From positions 1-54,161 of the forward strand of contig WTGN01000004.1 of NCBI GenBank assembly GCA_011523545.1: DNA of 54,161 nucleotides, given 5' to 3'. Position 1 is the stretch's first letter. Every line of letters starts with the position of its first letter. Below, one piece after another: positions 25,780 through 32,674 of this stretch. A program made the translations under genes and the position numbers. The notes beneath the pieces were generated by a model that saw only the letters and a list, made by a program, of their open reading frames with translations, did not search any database and was not told where the DNA came from. The DNA is from Chloroflexota bacterium (GTDB taxonomy: Bacteria > Chloroflexota > Anaerolineae > Aggregatilineales > Phototrophicaceae).

Positions 25780-27189
25780 ATGCCCGACAATCCAAATATT
25801 CTGCTAATCGCAATTGATTCCATACGCGCCGACCACATGTCCTGCTACGGTTACGAGCGACTCACGACGCCGCACATCGACCGCTTCGCTCAATCAGGCG
25901 CCCTCTTCGAAAATACCTTCAGCCCACACATCCCGACGACGCCAGCTTATGCGTCCATGCTCACCGGGCTGGACTGTTTTGGCACCCAGGTGGTGGCGCT
26001 GCGACATCAGGGTTCGCTGCGGCCGGAAGCGCCGACCGCGGCTGAGATCCTCCGGCGCTACGGCTACAACACGACATCGGTCGGCTTCAAAGGCAACCCC
26101 AGTTCGCGCGGTTATGACAACTACGTCGAGTTCGCCGGCTGGGGCAGCTACGCGCACGGCCGCAGTCCCAAAGCGCAGAACCTGAACGATGTGACGATTC
26201 CCGAACTGGAACGGCTCAATGCCGAGGGGGCGCCCTGGTTTGTGACGCTGCGGCACATGGACCCGCACGCGCCATACCTGCCGCCGGAACCCTACGAGCG
26301 CATGTTCTATCATGGCGACGAATGCGATCCGAACAACCGCTCAATGGATCCGGTGTTCAGTTTCAAACCCTTCGCCGTATTCTATAAGTCCTGGATGCCG
26401 CCCGGCCTTACGGACAAAGATTACGTCATCGCTCAATACGATGGCGCAATCGCTTATATGGACGCCTGCATCCAATCGATCTTTGAAGCGCTGGACAGCA
26501 TGGGCATCCTCGACAACACGATCATCGTGCTCAATGGCGACCACGGCGAGACGCTGTACGATCATGAACTCTGGTTCGATCATCATGGCATCTTTGACAA
26601 CGTTCTGCACGTCCCGCTGATCATCCGCTTTCCGGAGCGTGTGCCGGCGGGCGCGCGCCTCAGCGGCTTCAATCAACATAAGGATTTGCTGCCCACCCTG
26701 CTTGACTTGGCTGGACTGGCGGAGCAAGCCGCTGCCGACGGCTATCAATTCGACGGTCAAAGTTTGATGGCGCTGGTGAATGGCGAAGCGACATCGTTCG
26801 ACAGCGAGTTCTATATCAGCGAATGCACCTGGATGCGCAAGCACGGCTGGCGTACGCCCGGCTGGAAGCTCATGGTTGCGCTGGAGCCGGACTTCCATTT
26901 CAAGCCGGAGATCGAACTCTTCAACCTGGTGGAAGACCCGAACGAAGACAACAATCTGGCTGACGAAAGGCCCGATGTCGTGGAAGCGTTGCGGGCGCGC
27001 ATGGATGCCTGGATCGCCAAACGCGAAGCTGAAACCGGCTTGACCAATCCCATGCTCACACAAGGCGACTGGCACGGCCATAAAGGCGTCGGCCCGTTCA
27101 AGACTTCGCAGCAGGCTTATGACACGCTTTCGCTCCCTGATCTCGAAAAAGCCATCAGGCTGCAAGCGGAATCGCGCGAAGAAGAATAG
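25780..27189 (+). CDS. Sulfatase-fold hydrolase with Thr at the formylglycine position
   Basis: 469 residues; ATG 25780 is fixed by AAGGAG at 25766-25771. Overall sulfatase/alkaline-phosphatase-superfamily layout: NILLIAIDSIRADHMSCYG, HIDRFAQSGALFENTF, FVTLRHMDPHAPY, VLNGDHGETLYDH. The formylglycine motif CxPxR preceding the LTG end is replaced: PTTPAYASMLTG puts T53 in place of Cys and Y57 in place of Arg. Most metal ligands remain, although the N-terminal DD pair reads DS. It therefore should not be a sulfatase; a Thr nucleophile is used by LtaS and nucleotide pyrophosphatases, so a phosphodiesterase or phosphotransferase role is plausible. No signal peptide. Confidence 0.82.
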   Translation: MPDNPNILLIAIDSIRADHMSCYGYERLTTPHIDRFAQSGALFENTFSPHIPTTPAYASMLTGLDCFGTQVVALRHQGSLRPEAPTAAEILRRYGYNTTSVGFKGNPSSRGYDNYVEFAGWGSYAHGRSPKAQNLNDVTIPELERLNAEGAPWFVTLRHMDPHAPYLPPEPYERMFYHGDECDPNNRSMDPVFSFKPFAVFYKSWMPPGLTDKDYVIAQYDGAIAYMDACIQSIFEALDSMGILDNTIIVLNGDHGETLYDHELWFDHHGIFDNVLHVPLIIRFPERVPAGARLSGFNQHKDLLPTLLDLAGLAEQAAADGYQFDGQSLMALVNGEATSFDSEFYISECTWMRKHGWRTPGWKLMVALEPDFHFKPEIELFNLVEDPNEDNNLADERPDVVEALRARMDAWIAKREAETGLTNPMLTQGDWHGHKGVGPFKTSQQAYDTLSLPDLEKAIRLQAESREEE

Positions 27190-27204
27190 ACGCAATTATG
27201 ATTT

Positions 27205-27229
27205 GTAGGGGCTACCCACCGGGTTGCCC
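27205..27229 (+). repeat. REP-like hairpin
   Basis: GTAG foot, arms GGGCTACCC / GGGTTGCCC, loop ACC; one mismatch in the stem, tip CCC/GGG paired. Confidence 0.75.
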
Positions 27230-27307
27230 GTAAAGGGTGAAACTGCAGACAAACGCGCGACAATGCCGCCGCCCACGCAATATACCTTGCATCCCGCGAT
27301 GTCGTAG

Positions 27308-27354
27308 CTCCCCCTCCCTGATGCCTCGGGGAGGGGGCCGGGGGTGGGGTTGGC
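27308..27354 (+). repeat. G-rich repeat (type B) hairpin
   Basis: Stem CCCCCTCCC / GGGGAGGGGG with loop TGATGCCTC, followed by a G-rich tail (CCGGGGGTGGGGTTGG). The same tail occurs in reverse at 37656-37695 and in part at 44785-44849. Confidence 0.7.
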
Positions 27355-27371
27355 TGCCCGCAACGTAAACA

Positions 27372-27394
27372 GGGGCTACCCATTTGGGTCGCCC
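27372..27394 (+). repeat. REP-like hairpin without a full foot
   Basis: Arms GGGGCTACCC / GGGTCGCCC around ATTT; the foot reads ACAG instead of GTAG. Four-base loop, one stem mismatch. Confidence 0.6.
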
Positions 27395-27409
27395 GCACAA
27401 AACGAAACT

Positions 27410-27434
27410 GTAGGGGCGACCAACCTGGTCGCCC
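27410..27434 (+). repeat. REP-like hairpin
   Basis: GTAG foot, perfect stem GGGCGACCA / TGGTCGCCC, loop ACC. It ends 25 bases before the next start codon. Confidence 0.8.
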
Positions 27435-27459
27435 GCAAAACAAAAGAGGAGACAGCAAT

Positions 27460-28476
27460 ATGACCTTGCGCGTCGCCATTGTTGGCATGGGCGGCATCGG
27501 CAACAATCACGGCCGCTGCTATACCAATCATCCGGAGGCGGAAGTCGTCGCCGTCTGCGATATCATCCAGGAGCGCTCTGACAAAGCAGCCGAGGCCTTC
27601 GGCTGTCAAGGCTTCTATTCGGTCCAGTCCTTGCTCGAGAGCGGCGTCGAATTTGACGCGGCCAGCGTCACCACCGCCGGCTTCGAGAATGGCGGCGATC
27701 ACCACGCGCCGACCATGCAGTTGCTCGCGGCGGGCTATCCCGTCTTGGGCGAAAAGCCGATTTCCAACAGCGTCCAGGAAGCCGAAGAGATGGTTGCGCT
27801 CGCGCGGGAAAACAACCTGCGCTACGGCATCAACCTCAACCATCGCTTCACGCCGGCCGCCACGCTGGCCAAAGAGTGGATGCTGCGCGGCCGCCTGGGC
27901 GAGGTCAACATGATCAACATGACCATGTGGATCAATAACCCCAACGAAACCTCGCCTCACTTTCACATGCGCGCGCTGCATCCGCATTCACTGGATGTCA
28001 TGCGTTATTTCGCCCAGTCGGATGTGACGCAGGTCCATGCGATTTTCAAGAAAGGCAAAGGGCGCAAGATCTGGTCCAATGTGCAGGTTAACCTGCTCTA
28101 TGAAAATGGCATCATCGGCCACCTGCGCGGCAGCTACGACGGCAACTGGGGCCATACGAGCATGGGCGGCGGCAGCTATGGGCTTGAAACGCTGGATGTC
28201 TTCGGCTCGGAAGGGCGCTTCTACCTGCGCGACGCCTGCGAAGAACTCATCTACTACCCGCGCTTCAAAGGCTCGCTCGAACGTCACGAAAATTACGGCG
28301 GCATGAGCCACTTCGGCGAGACTTTCCAAACCCGTATCAACCATTGGGTCGACCAAAATCTGGCCGGCGTCGCGCCCGACAAAATCGACGCGTCCGGCGC
28401 TGACGGGCTTCACGTACAGAAAATCATCGAAGCCGCGATCGAGTCTTGGGACAGGCGGCAGGTGGTCAGCCTGTGA
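27460..28476 (+). CDS. Gfo/Idh/MocA-family oxidoreductase
   Basis: 338 residues, ATG 27460 behind AGAGGAGACAG. N-terminal Rossmann domain VAIVGMGGIGNNHGR (residues 5-19); catalytic-lysine motif GEKPIS at about residues 103-108; LNHRFTPAATLAKEWM and the C-terminal alpha/beta domain with HLRGSYDGNWGHTSMGGG. Members oxidise or reduce sugars, inositols or sugar amines with NAD(P). It closely resembles the gene at 29281 (shared NHRFTPAA, MTMWI/MAMWI, NPxETSPHxH), so the two are paralogues around the sulfotransferase gene. Its stop overlaps the start of that gene (GTGA). Confidence 0.9.
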   Translation: MTLRVAIVGMGGIGNNHGRCYTNHPEAEVVAVCDIIQERSDKAAEAFGCQGFYSVQSLLESGVEFDAASVTTAGFENGGDHHAPTMQLLAAGYPVLGEKPISNSVQEAEEMVALARENNLRYGINLNHRFTPAATLAKEWMLRGRLGEVNMINMTMWINNPNETSPHFHMRALHPHSLDVMRYFAQSDVTQVHAIFKKGKGRKIWSNVQVNLLYENGIIGHLRGSYDGNWGHTSMGGGSYGLETLDVFGSEGRFYLRDACEELIYYPRFKGSLERHENYGGMSHFGETFQTRINHWVDQNLAGVAPDKIDASGADGLHVQKIIEAAIESWDRRQVVSL

Positions 28477-29255
28477 TAACAGTCATCGGCCGCGGCCACA
28501 GCGGCACGCGCGCAATTTCGCACACGCTGTACGCTTCCGGCGTCTACATGGGGCAGACGCTCAACCCCTCGGGCGATCTGGTGCCGGCCCATGCGATGTA
28601 CGACGCCTGCCGCATTTTCGCGCGCTACGTGAAATGGAACGGCGACCTCAGTTGGGATTTCAGCCGCGCCCACGAAGCCGAGATCCCGCCGGTCTTCATG
28701 CGGAATCTCAATCGTTACCTGGAATCGGTGCTGAATCATCCGCGACCGCTGAAGGGATGGAAAGTGCCGGAGACGACGCTGATCTTCCCCTGGATCACGC
28801 GCTTGTTCCCGGACATGCACTACATATTTTGGATACGCAATCCGCGCGATTGCATCATCGGCTCGCATAAGACCGACGACCTGCGCGACTTCGGCGTTCA
28901 ATATCCCACCCCCCTCGGCCCCCACGATGAAATGGGGGAAGCAAAAGAGGACGAGCGCCTGCGCCGCGCCATCTCCTGGAAATATCAGTACGATTTAGTT
29001 AAATCCACGCCCAGGCCAAAACGCTGGATTGAAGTGCGCTTTGAAGACTTCGTGACCGAGCAGGAAGCGACGCTGGCGCGGCTGGAAGATTTCCTGGGCA
29101 TTCCGCTGGCGCGCGTCGTCATGCGGCAGGACAGCATCAACCGCTGGAAGAGCGATGCCGGCGTCAATTATTTCGACTTCCTCGAGCCCGCCATGCGCGA
29201 ATACAACTACGAGATTCCGCAAAAATCCGCGGCCGTCGTCGGGGCGACTTTGTGA
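28473..29255 (+). CDS. Sulfotransferase-family protein
   Basis: 260 residues. Start GTG 28473 overlaps the previous stop by 4 bases and puts the PAPS-binding loop VIGRGHSGTRAISHTLY right at the N-terminus; the frame open to 28446 is rejected. The 3'-phosphate-binding motif is YIFWIRNPRDCIIGSHK (R and S residues), and RWIEVRFEDFVTEQEATLAR and FLGIPLARV are family features. Residues 145-157 (PTPLGPHDEMGEA) are encoded by a G-rich type B repeat lying in frame, and the last residues with the stop are encoded by a REP-like copy. Probably sulfonates a glycan or small molecule; odd beside sulfatases. Confidence 0.75.
   Translation: MITVIGRGHSGTRAISHTLYASGVYMGQTLNPSGDLVPAHAMYDACRIFARYVKWNGDLSWDFSRAHEAEIPPVFMRNLNRYLESVLNHPRPLKGWKVPETTLIFPWITRLFPDMHYIFWIRNPRDCIIGSHKTDDLRDFGVQYPTPLGPHDEMGEAKEDERLRRAISWKYQYDLVKSTPRPKRWIEVRFEDFVTEQEATLARLEDFLGIPLARVVMRQDSINRWKSDAGVNYFDFLEPAMREYNYEIPQKSAAVVGATL
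28905..28942 (+). repeat. G-rich type B repeat inside the sulfotransferase gene
   Basis: CCCACCCCCCTCGG, then CCCCCA and TGGGGG arms around CGATGAAA, then AAGC. It matches the reverse complement of the copy at 37806-37845 nearly base for base over the whole length. The reading frame is kept through it. Confidence 0.6.
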
Positions 29256-29261
29256 ATCGCC
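29238..29261 (+). repeat. Degenerate REP-like element spanning a stop codon
   Basis: GTCG foot, then GGGCGACTT TGT GAATCGCC. The TGA at 29253-29255 inside it ends the sulfotransferase gene, giving the C-terminus VGATL. Confidence 0.6.
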
Positions 29262-29280
29262 AGCAACTTGGAGTTTAACT

Positions 29281-30309
29281 ATGACATTGCGCGCAGCCGT
29301 CATCGGCCTGGGACCGATCGGCAATCGACACGCCAAGCTATACGGGCAGGACGAGCTGGCGGAGCTGGTCGGCGTCTGCGATATCATTCGCGAGCGCGCC
29401 GATAATGCGGCGGCGCTGCATAACGTTCCCGCTTTCTACGATGCCGAGACCATGCTGCGCGACCTGGCGCCTGATGTCGTCAGCGTCGCCACCGGCGGCT
29501 ACGAAAACAGCAGCGACCACTACCTGCCGACGATGCAAGCGCTGGAAGCGGGCTGCCATGTGCTGGGCGAAAAACCCATCTCGAACGAAATCGCGCCCGC
29601 GGAAGAAATGGTGGCGAAGGGGCGCGAGCTGGGCCTCTGCTATGGCATCAACCTCAACCACCGCTTCACGCCGGCCGCGCGCCTGGCGAAATCCTGGGTC
29701 GATCAAGGCCGGCTGGGTCACTTGCTCTTCGTCAATATGGCGATGTGGATCATGAATCCGGCTGAAACATCGCCCCACTATCACATCAAGTCCCTGCATC
29801 CGCATACGGTTGACGTCATGCGTTATTTCTGCGGCGACATTGAAGCAGTGCATTGCTTCGCCACCAAAGCGCCCGGAAGAGAAATCTGGTCGACGGCGCA
29901 ATTCAACTTCCGCTTCCGCAACGGCGTCGTCGGCGCCTTGACCGGCAGCTACGACATCGAGCGCGGCCACCCGATGGAGCGCTGTGAAGTGGCGGGGACC
30001 GGCGGGCGCTTCGTGCTGGACGACATGTGGCGCGAGCTGACGCTCTACCCGGCCGGCGATATGGAAAAGACGGTGTATACCGATCCGCTCTTCGGCGGCT
30101 TCCACAATTTCGAAAACACCTTCCGCGAGCGCATCCATTGCTTCTTGCGGCAAGTGGCGGATGGCGTGGCGCCGGAGGATATCGATGGCAGCGGCGCTGA
30201 TGGCCTGGCGGCGCAGAAGGTGCTGGCGGCGGCCATCGAGTCGCTTGAGACGGAGTCGGTTGTGTATGTTGATCAAGTACGTACGAAAATTGTAGGGGCG
30301 ACTCTGTGA
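29281..30309 (+). CDS. Gfo/Idh/MocA-family oxidoreductase, paralogue
   Basis: 342 residues from ATG 29281 (TTGGAG in front); the frame is open further upstream but that part lies inside the sulfotransferase gene. Rossmann loop AAVIGLGPIGNRHAK, catalytic GEKPIS at about residues 97-102, LNHRFTPAARLAKSWV, and ALTGSYDIERGHPMERCEV in the second domain. Paralogue of the gene at 27460. The C-terminal residues KIVGATL and the stop codon are encoded by a REP-like repeat (30292-30316), so the natural end was probably replaced or extended by the repeat. Confidence 0.9.
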   Translation: MTLRAAVIGLGPIGNRHAKLYGQDELAELVGVCDIIRERADNAAALHNVPAFYDAETMLRDLAPDVVSVATGGYENSSDHYLPTMQALEAGCHVLGEKPISNEIAPAEEMVAKGRELGLCYGINLNHRFTPAARLAKSWVDQGRLGHLLFVNMAMWIMNPAETSPHYHIKSLHPHTVDVMRYFCGDIEAVHCFATKAPGREIWSTAQFNFRFRNGVVGALTGSYDIERGHPMERCEVAGTGGRFVLDDMWRELTLYPAGDMEKTVYTDPLFGGFHNFENTFRERIHCFLRQVADGVAPEDIDGSGADGLAAQKVLAAAIESLETESVVYVDQVRTKIVGATL

Positions 30310-30316
30310 GTCGCCC
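30292..30316 (+). repeat. REP-like hairpin spanning a stop codon
   Basis: GTAG foot, perfect stem GGGCGACTC / GAGTCGCCC, loop TGT. The TGA at 30307-30309 is made of the loop and right arm and terminates the oxidoreductase gene. Confidence 0.85.
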
Positions 30317-30330
30317 GCATTTGCCAAATT

Positions 30331-30377
30331 GAAGGGGCGAGGTCGCGTAGACACTGACCTGCGGCGGCGAATCGCCC
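30331..30377 (+). repeat. REP-like hairpin carrying the nested insert in inverse orientation
   Basis: GAAG foot, left arm GGGCGA, insert GGTCGCGTAGACACTGACC (30341-30359), right part GGCGAATCGCCC. The insert is the reverse complement of the form at 17458. Confidence 0.75.
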
Positions 30378-30400
30378 GAACAATGGAGGAAAACCAGAAT

Positions 30401-31204
30401 ATGAAACTCGGAGCAAACTCACTTCTATTCGGCAACTGGGACATGGAGACCGCCTTCAAGTACCTGAAGATGGCCGGCTACGATGGCATCGAGATCTCCG
30501 CCATCGACAGCATGAGCCAGCACCTCGTCCTCTCCCGCTGGCAGGAATGCGCGCCGGAGGTTACGCGCCTGGCCAAGGCATACGAGCTTGAGCTGCTGGC
30601 GATGGAGCAATCCTCGCGCGATCCCGACCTGATGGAGCGCGCCATGCAGGCGGCTGCCGAAACCGGCATCCCGATCATCAATGTCGGGCCGGGCGGCAAA
30701 TCGGACGACGAATCGACTTATCCGCAAGTTCTCGATGAGCTGGGCGCCTTGGTCCAACGGGCGGAACATTACGGCGTCATGCTCTGCGTCAAGGCGCATG
30801 TCAACAATTACGTCTACAATACACCGACCAGCTTGCAGATCCTGAACGACATCACCTCGCCCAACTTCGGTCTGGACATGGACCCCTCGCATATCCATCG
30901 CGCCGGCGAGAATCCGGTCGAGGCGATTGAAGCCGTCATCGACCGCATCAAGCATGTGCACATCCGCGATTGCAAAGGCCGCCAGCAGGGACCGGGCGCG
31001 CCGGAAGATCAAGCCAACGGCCGCGGCGACATTGACCTGGTCGGCTACATCCGCGTATTGCACGAGCATGGTTATGACGGTCCGCTGAATCTTGAAGTGA
31101 TCGGCACCAAACGGATGGGCCACAGTCTCGAGCAATGCATCACCATCGGCGCCGAAGCCCGCGGGCACATGCAAGCCTGCCTGCAAGCCGCCGGCGCCCG
31201 CTAA
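30401..31204 (+). CDS. Sugar phosphate isomerase/epimerase (xylose isomerase-like TIM barrel)
   Basis: 267 residues; ATG 30401 has GGAGGA at 30385-30390. The upstream in-frame part runs through a REP-like repeat and is rejected. AP endonuclease 2 / IolE-type barrel: LKMAGYDGIEISAI near the start, then IINVGPGGKSDDE, GLDMDPSHIHRAGENPVEAI, then KHVHIRDCKG with the metal-binding His/Asp, and LNLEVIGTK with the last Glu ligand. Probable role: isomerising the product of the neighbouring oxidoreductases. All genes from 27460 to 34870 run the same way. Confidence 0.85.
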   Translation: MKLGANSLLFGNWDMETAFKYLKMAGYDGIEISAIDSMSQHLVLSRWQECAPEVTRLAKAYELELLAMEQSSRDPDLMERAMQAAAETGIPIINVGPGGKSDDESTYPQVLDELGALVQRAEHYGVMLCVKAHVNNYVYNTPTSLQILNDITSPNFGLDMDPSHIHRAGENPVEAIEAVIDRIKHVHIRDCKGRQQGPGAPEDQANGRGDIDLVGYIRVLHEHGYDGPLNLEVIGTKRMGHSLEQCITIGAEARGHMQACLQAAGAR

Positions 31205-31225
31205 TGCAACGCAGGATTTAGATTT

Positions 31226-31250
31226 GTAGGGGCGACCTATCAGGTCGCCC
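31226..31250 (+). repeat. REP-like hairpin
   Basis: GTAG foot, perfect stem GGGCGACCT / AGGTCGCCC, loop ATC; 17 bases before the rhamnose isomerase start codon. Confidence 0.85.
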
Positions 31251-31267
31251 GAAACGGAACGACCGAT

Positions 31268-32542
31268 ATGAACTTTCAACCAACGGATAAACAGATTCAA
31301 ACCGCCTACGATGTCGCGGGCGAACGCTATGCCGCGTTCGGCGTCGATACGGCCGCGGCCATCGACATTCTGAAGACCGTGCCCATCAGCCTGCATTGCT
31401 GGCAGGGCGATGATGTCGGCGGCTTCGAAGACCCGGAGCGCGGGCTCAGCGGCGGCATCATGGCCACCGGCAATTACCCCGGCAAAGCCACCAACATCGA
31501 CGAGCTGCGCAGCGATCTCGACAAAGCCTACAGCTTGATCCCGGGCGACCACCGGCTTGCGCTGCACGGATCGTATCTCGATAGCCTAAGCAAAGTACCA
31601 CGCGACCAACTCAAGCCGGAACATTTCCAGTCCTGGGTCGATTGGGCGAAGGCCAACAATCACGGGCTGGATTTCAACCCGACCTTCTTTTCGCATGACC
31701 TGGCCGATGACGGTTTCACGCTCTCGCATGCCGACGCCGGCATCCGCCAGTTTTGGATTGACCACGGCATCGCCACGCGCGAAATCAGCGCCTCCTTCGG
31801 CGCCCAATTGGGCAGCCCCTCCATCAACAATTTTTGGATCCCCGACGGTTATAAAGACATGCCTGCCGATCGCCTCGCGCCGCGCCAGCGCCTGATCGAT
31901 GCGCTGGATGAAATCTTCGCGCAGGCATTGGATCCGGCGCACAATCTTGACGCCGTTGAATGCAAGCTTTTCGGCCTCGGCTCCGAGAGCTATGTCGTCG
32001 GCTCGCATGAGTTTTACCTCGGTTACGCCGCGTCCCGCGGGAAGCTGCTCTGCCTGGACGCCGGCCACTTCCACCCCACCGAGACCATCGCCGACAAGCT
32101 GTCCGCCATTTTGTTCTACGTGCCGGAAGTGCTGCTGCACGTCAGCCGCGGCGTCCGCTGGGACAGCGACCACGTCGTCACACTGACCGATGACCTGCAG
32201 GCGATCATGCAGGAGATCGTGCGCAGCGACGCGCTGGAGCGGGTGCATATCGGCCTCGATTTCTTCGACGCCAGCATCAATCGCATCGGCGCCTGGGCGA
32301 TTGGCACGCGCAACGCCTGCCGCGCCCTGCTGATGGCATTGCTCGAGCCGCGTGAGCTGCTGCGCGCCTACGAGAACGCTGGCGATTTCACCGGACGCCT
32401 CGCCTTACTTGAAGAACTGAAGGGCTTGCCTTTCGGCGCCGTCTGGGATCATTACTGCGCGGCGCAGGAAGTGCCTGTGGGCATGGCCTTCATGGATGAG
32501 ATCCGCGACTACGAGAGGACGGTCTTGACGCAGCGGGCTTAG
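31268..32542 (+). CDS. rhaA: L-rhamnose isomerase
   Basis: 424 residues, close to the 419 of E. coli RhaA. Converts L-rhamnose to L-rhamnulose in the cytoplasm. Hallmarks: [20 protein letters not shown] (about residues 39-58), [29 protein letters not shown] with metal ligands, [20 protein letters not shown], and [20 protein letters not shown]. All are strongly conserved and intact. It starts at ATG 31268 behind a weak site just after a REP-like hairpin (AACGACCGAT). It is followed by the aldolase/dehydrogenase gene, but a rhamnulokinase gene is not present. Confidence 0.95.
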   Translation: MNFQPTDKQIQTAYDVAGERYAAFGVDTAAAIDILKTVPISLHCWQGDDVGGFEDPERGLSGGIMATGNYPGKATNIDELRSDLDKAYSLIPGDHRLALHGSYLDSLSKVPRDQLKPEHFQSWVDWAKANNHGLDFNPTFFSHDLADDGFTLSHADAGIRQFWIDHGIATREISASFGAQLGSPSINNFWIPDGYKDMPADRLAPRQRLIDALDEIFAQALDPAHNLDAVECKLFGLGSESYVVGSHEFYLGYAASRGKLLCLDAGHFHPTETIADKLSAILFYVPEVLLHVSRGVRWDSDHVVTLTDDLQAIMQEIVRSDALERVHIGLDFFDASINRIGAWAIGTRNACRALLMALLEPRELLRAYENAGDFTGRLALLEELKGLPFGAVWDHYCAAQEVPVGMAFMDEIRDYERTVLTQRA

Positions 32543-32577
32543 CCACGCTGGAGGCGGCATTTCTTTCAGGCATAAGT

Positions 32578-32602
32578 GTACGGGCGAGCCGGCGGCTCGT
32601 CC
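32578..32602 (+). repeat. REP-like hairpin, first of an inverted pair
   Basis: GTAC foot, stem GGGCGAGCC / GGCTCGTCC (8 pairs plus one G-T), loop GGC. Confidence 0.8.
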
Positions 32603-32623
32603 CCCGAATCAATATTTACCAGT

Positions 32624-32648
32624 GGGCGACTCACCGAGTCGCCCCTAC
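32624..32648 (-). repeat. REP-like hairpin, second of an inverted pair
   Basis: Perfect stem GGGCGACTC / GAGTCGCCC, loop ACC, with CTAC at 32645-32648, i.e. the GTAG foot read on the minus strand. With the copy at 32578 it forms a BIME-like head-to-tail inverted pair 21 bases apart. Confidence 0.85.
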
Positions 32649-32674
32649 AAATTCTGCATATAGGGAATGGACTC

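Noticed and set aside
26341..27195. 284-codon minus-strand frame over the sulfatase-like gene
   Set aside because: Antisense shadow with no start signal or domain.
32576..32674. In-frame N-terminal extension of the aldolase/dehydrogenase
   Set aside because: The extension is translated REP repeat; ATG 32675 has the ribosome site and begins the conserved domain.
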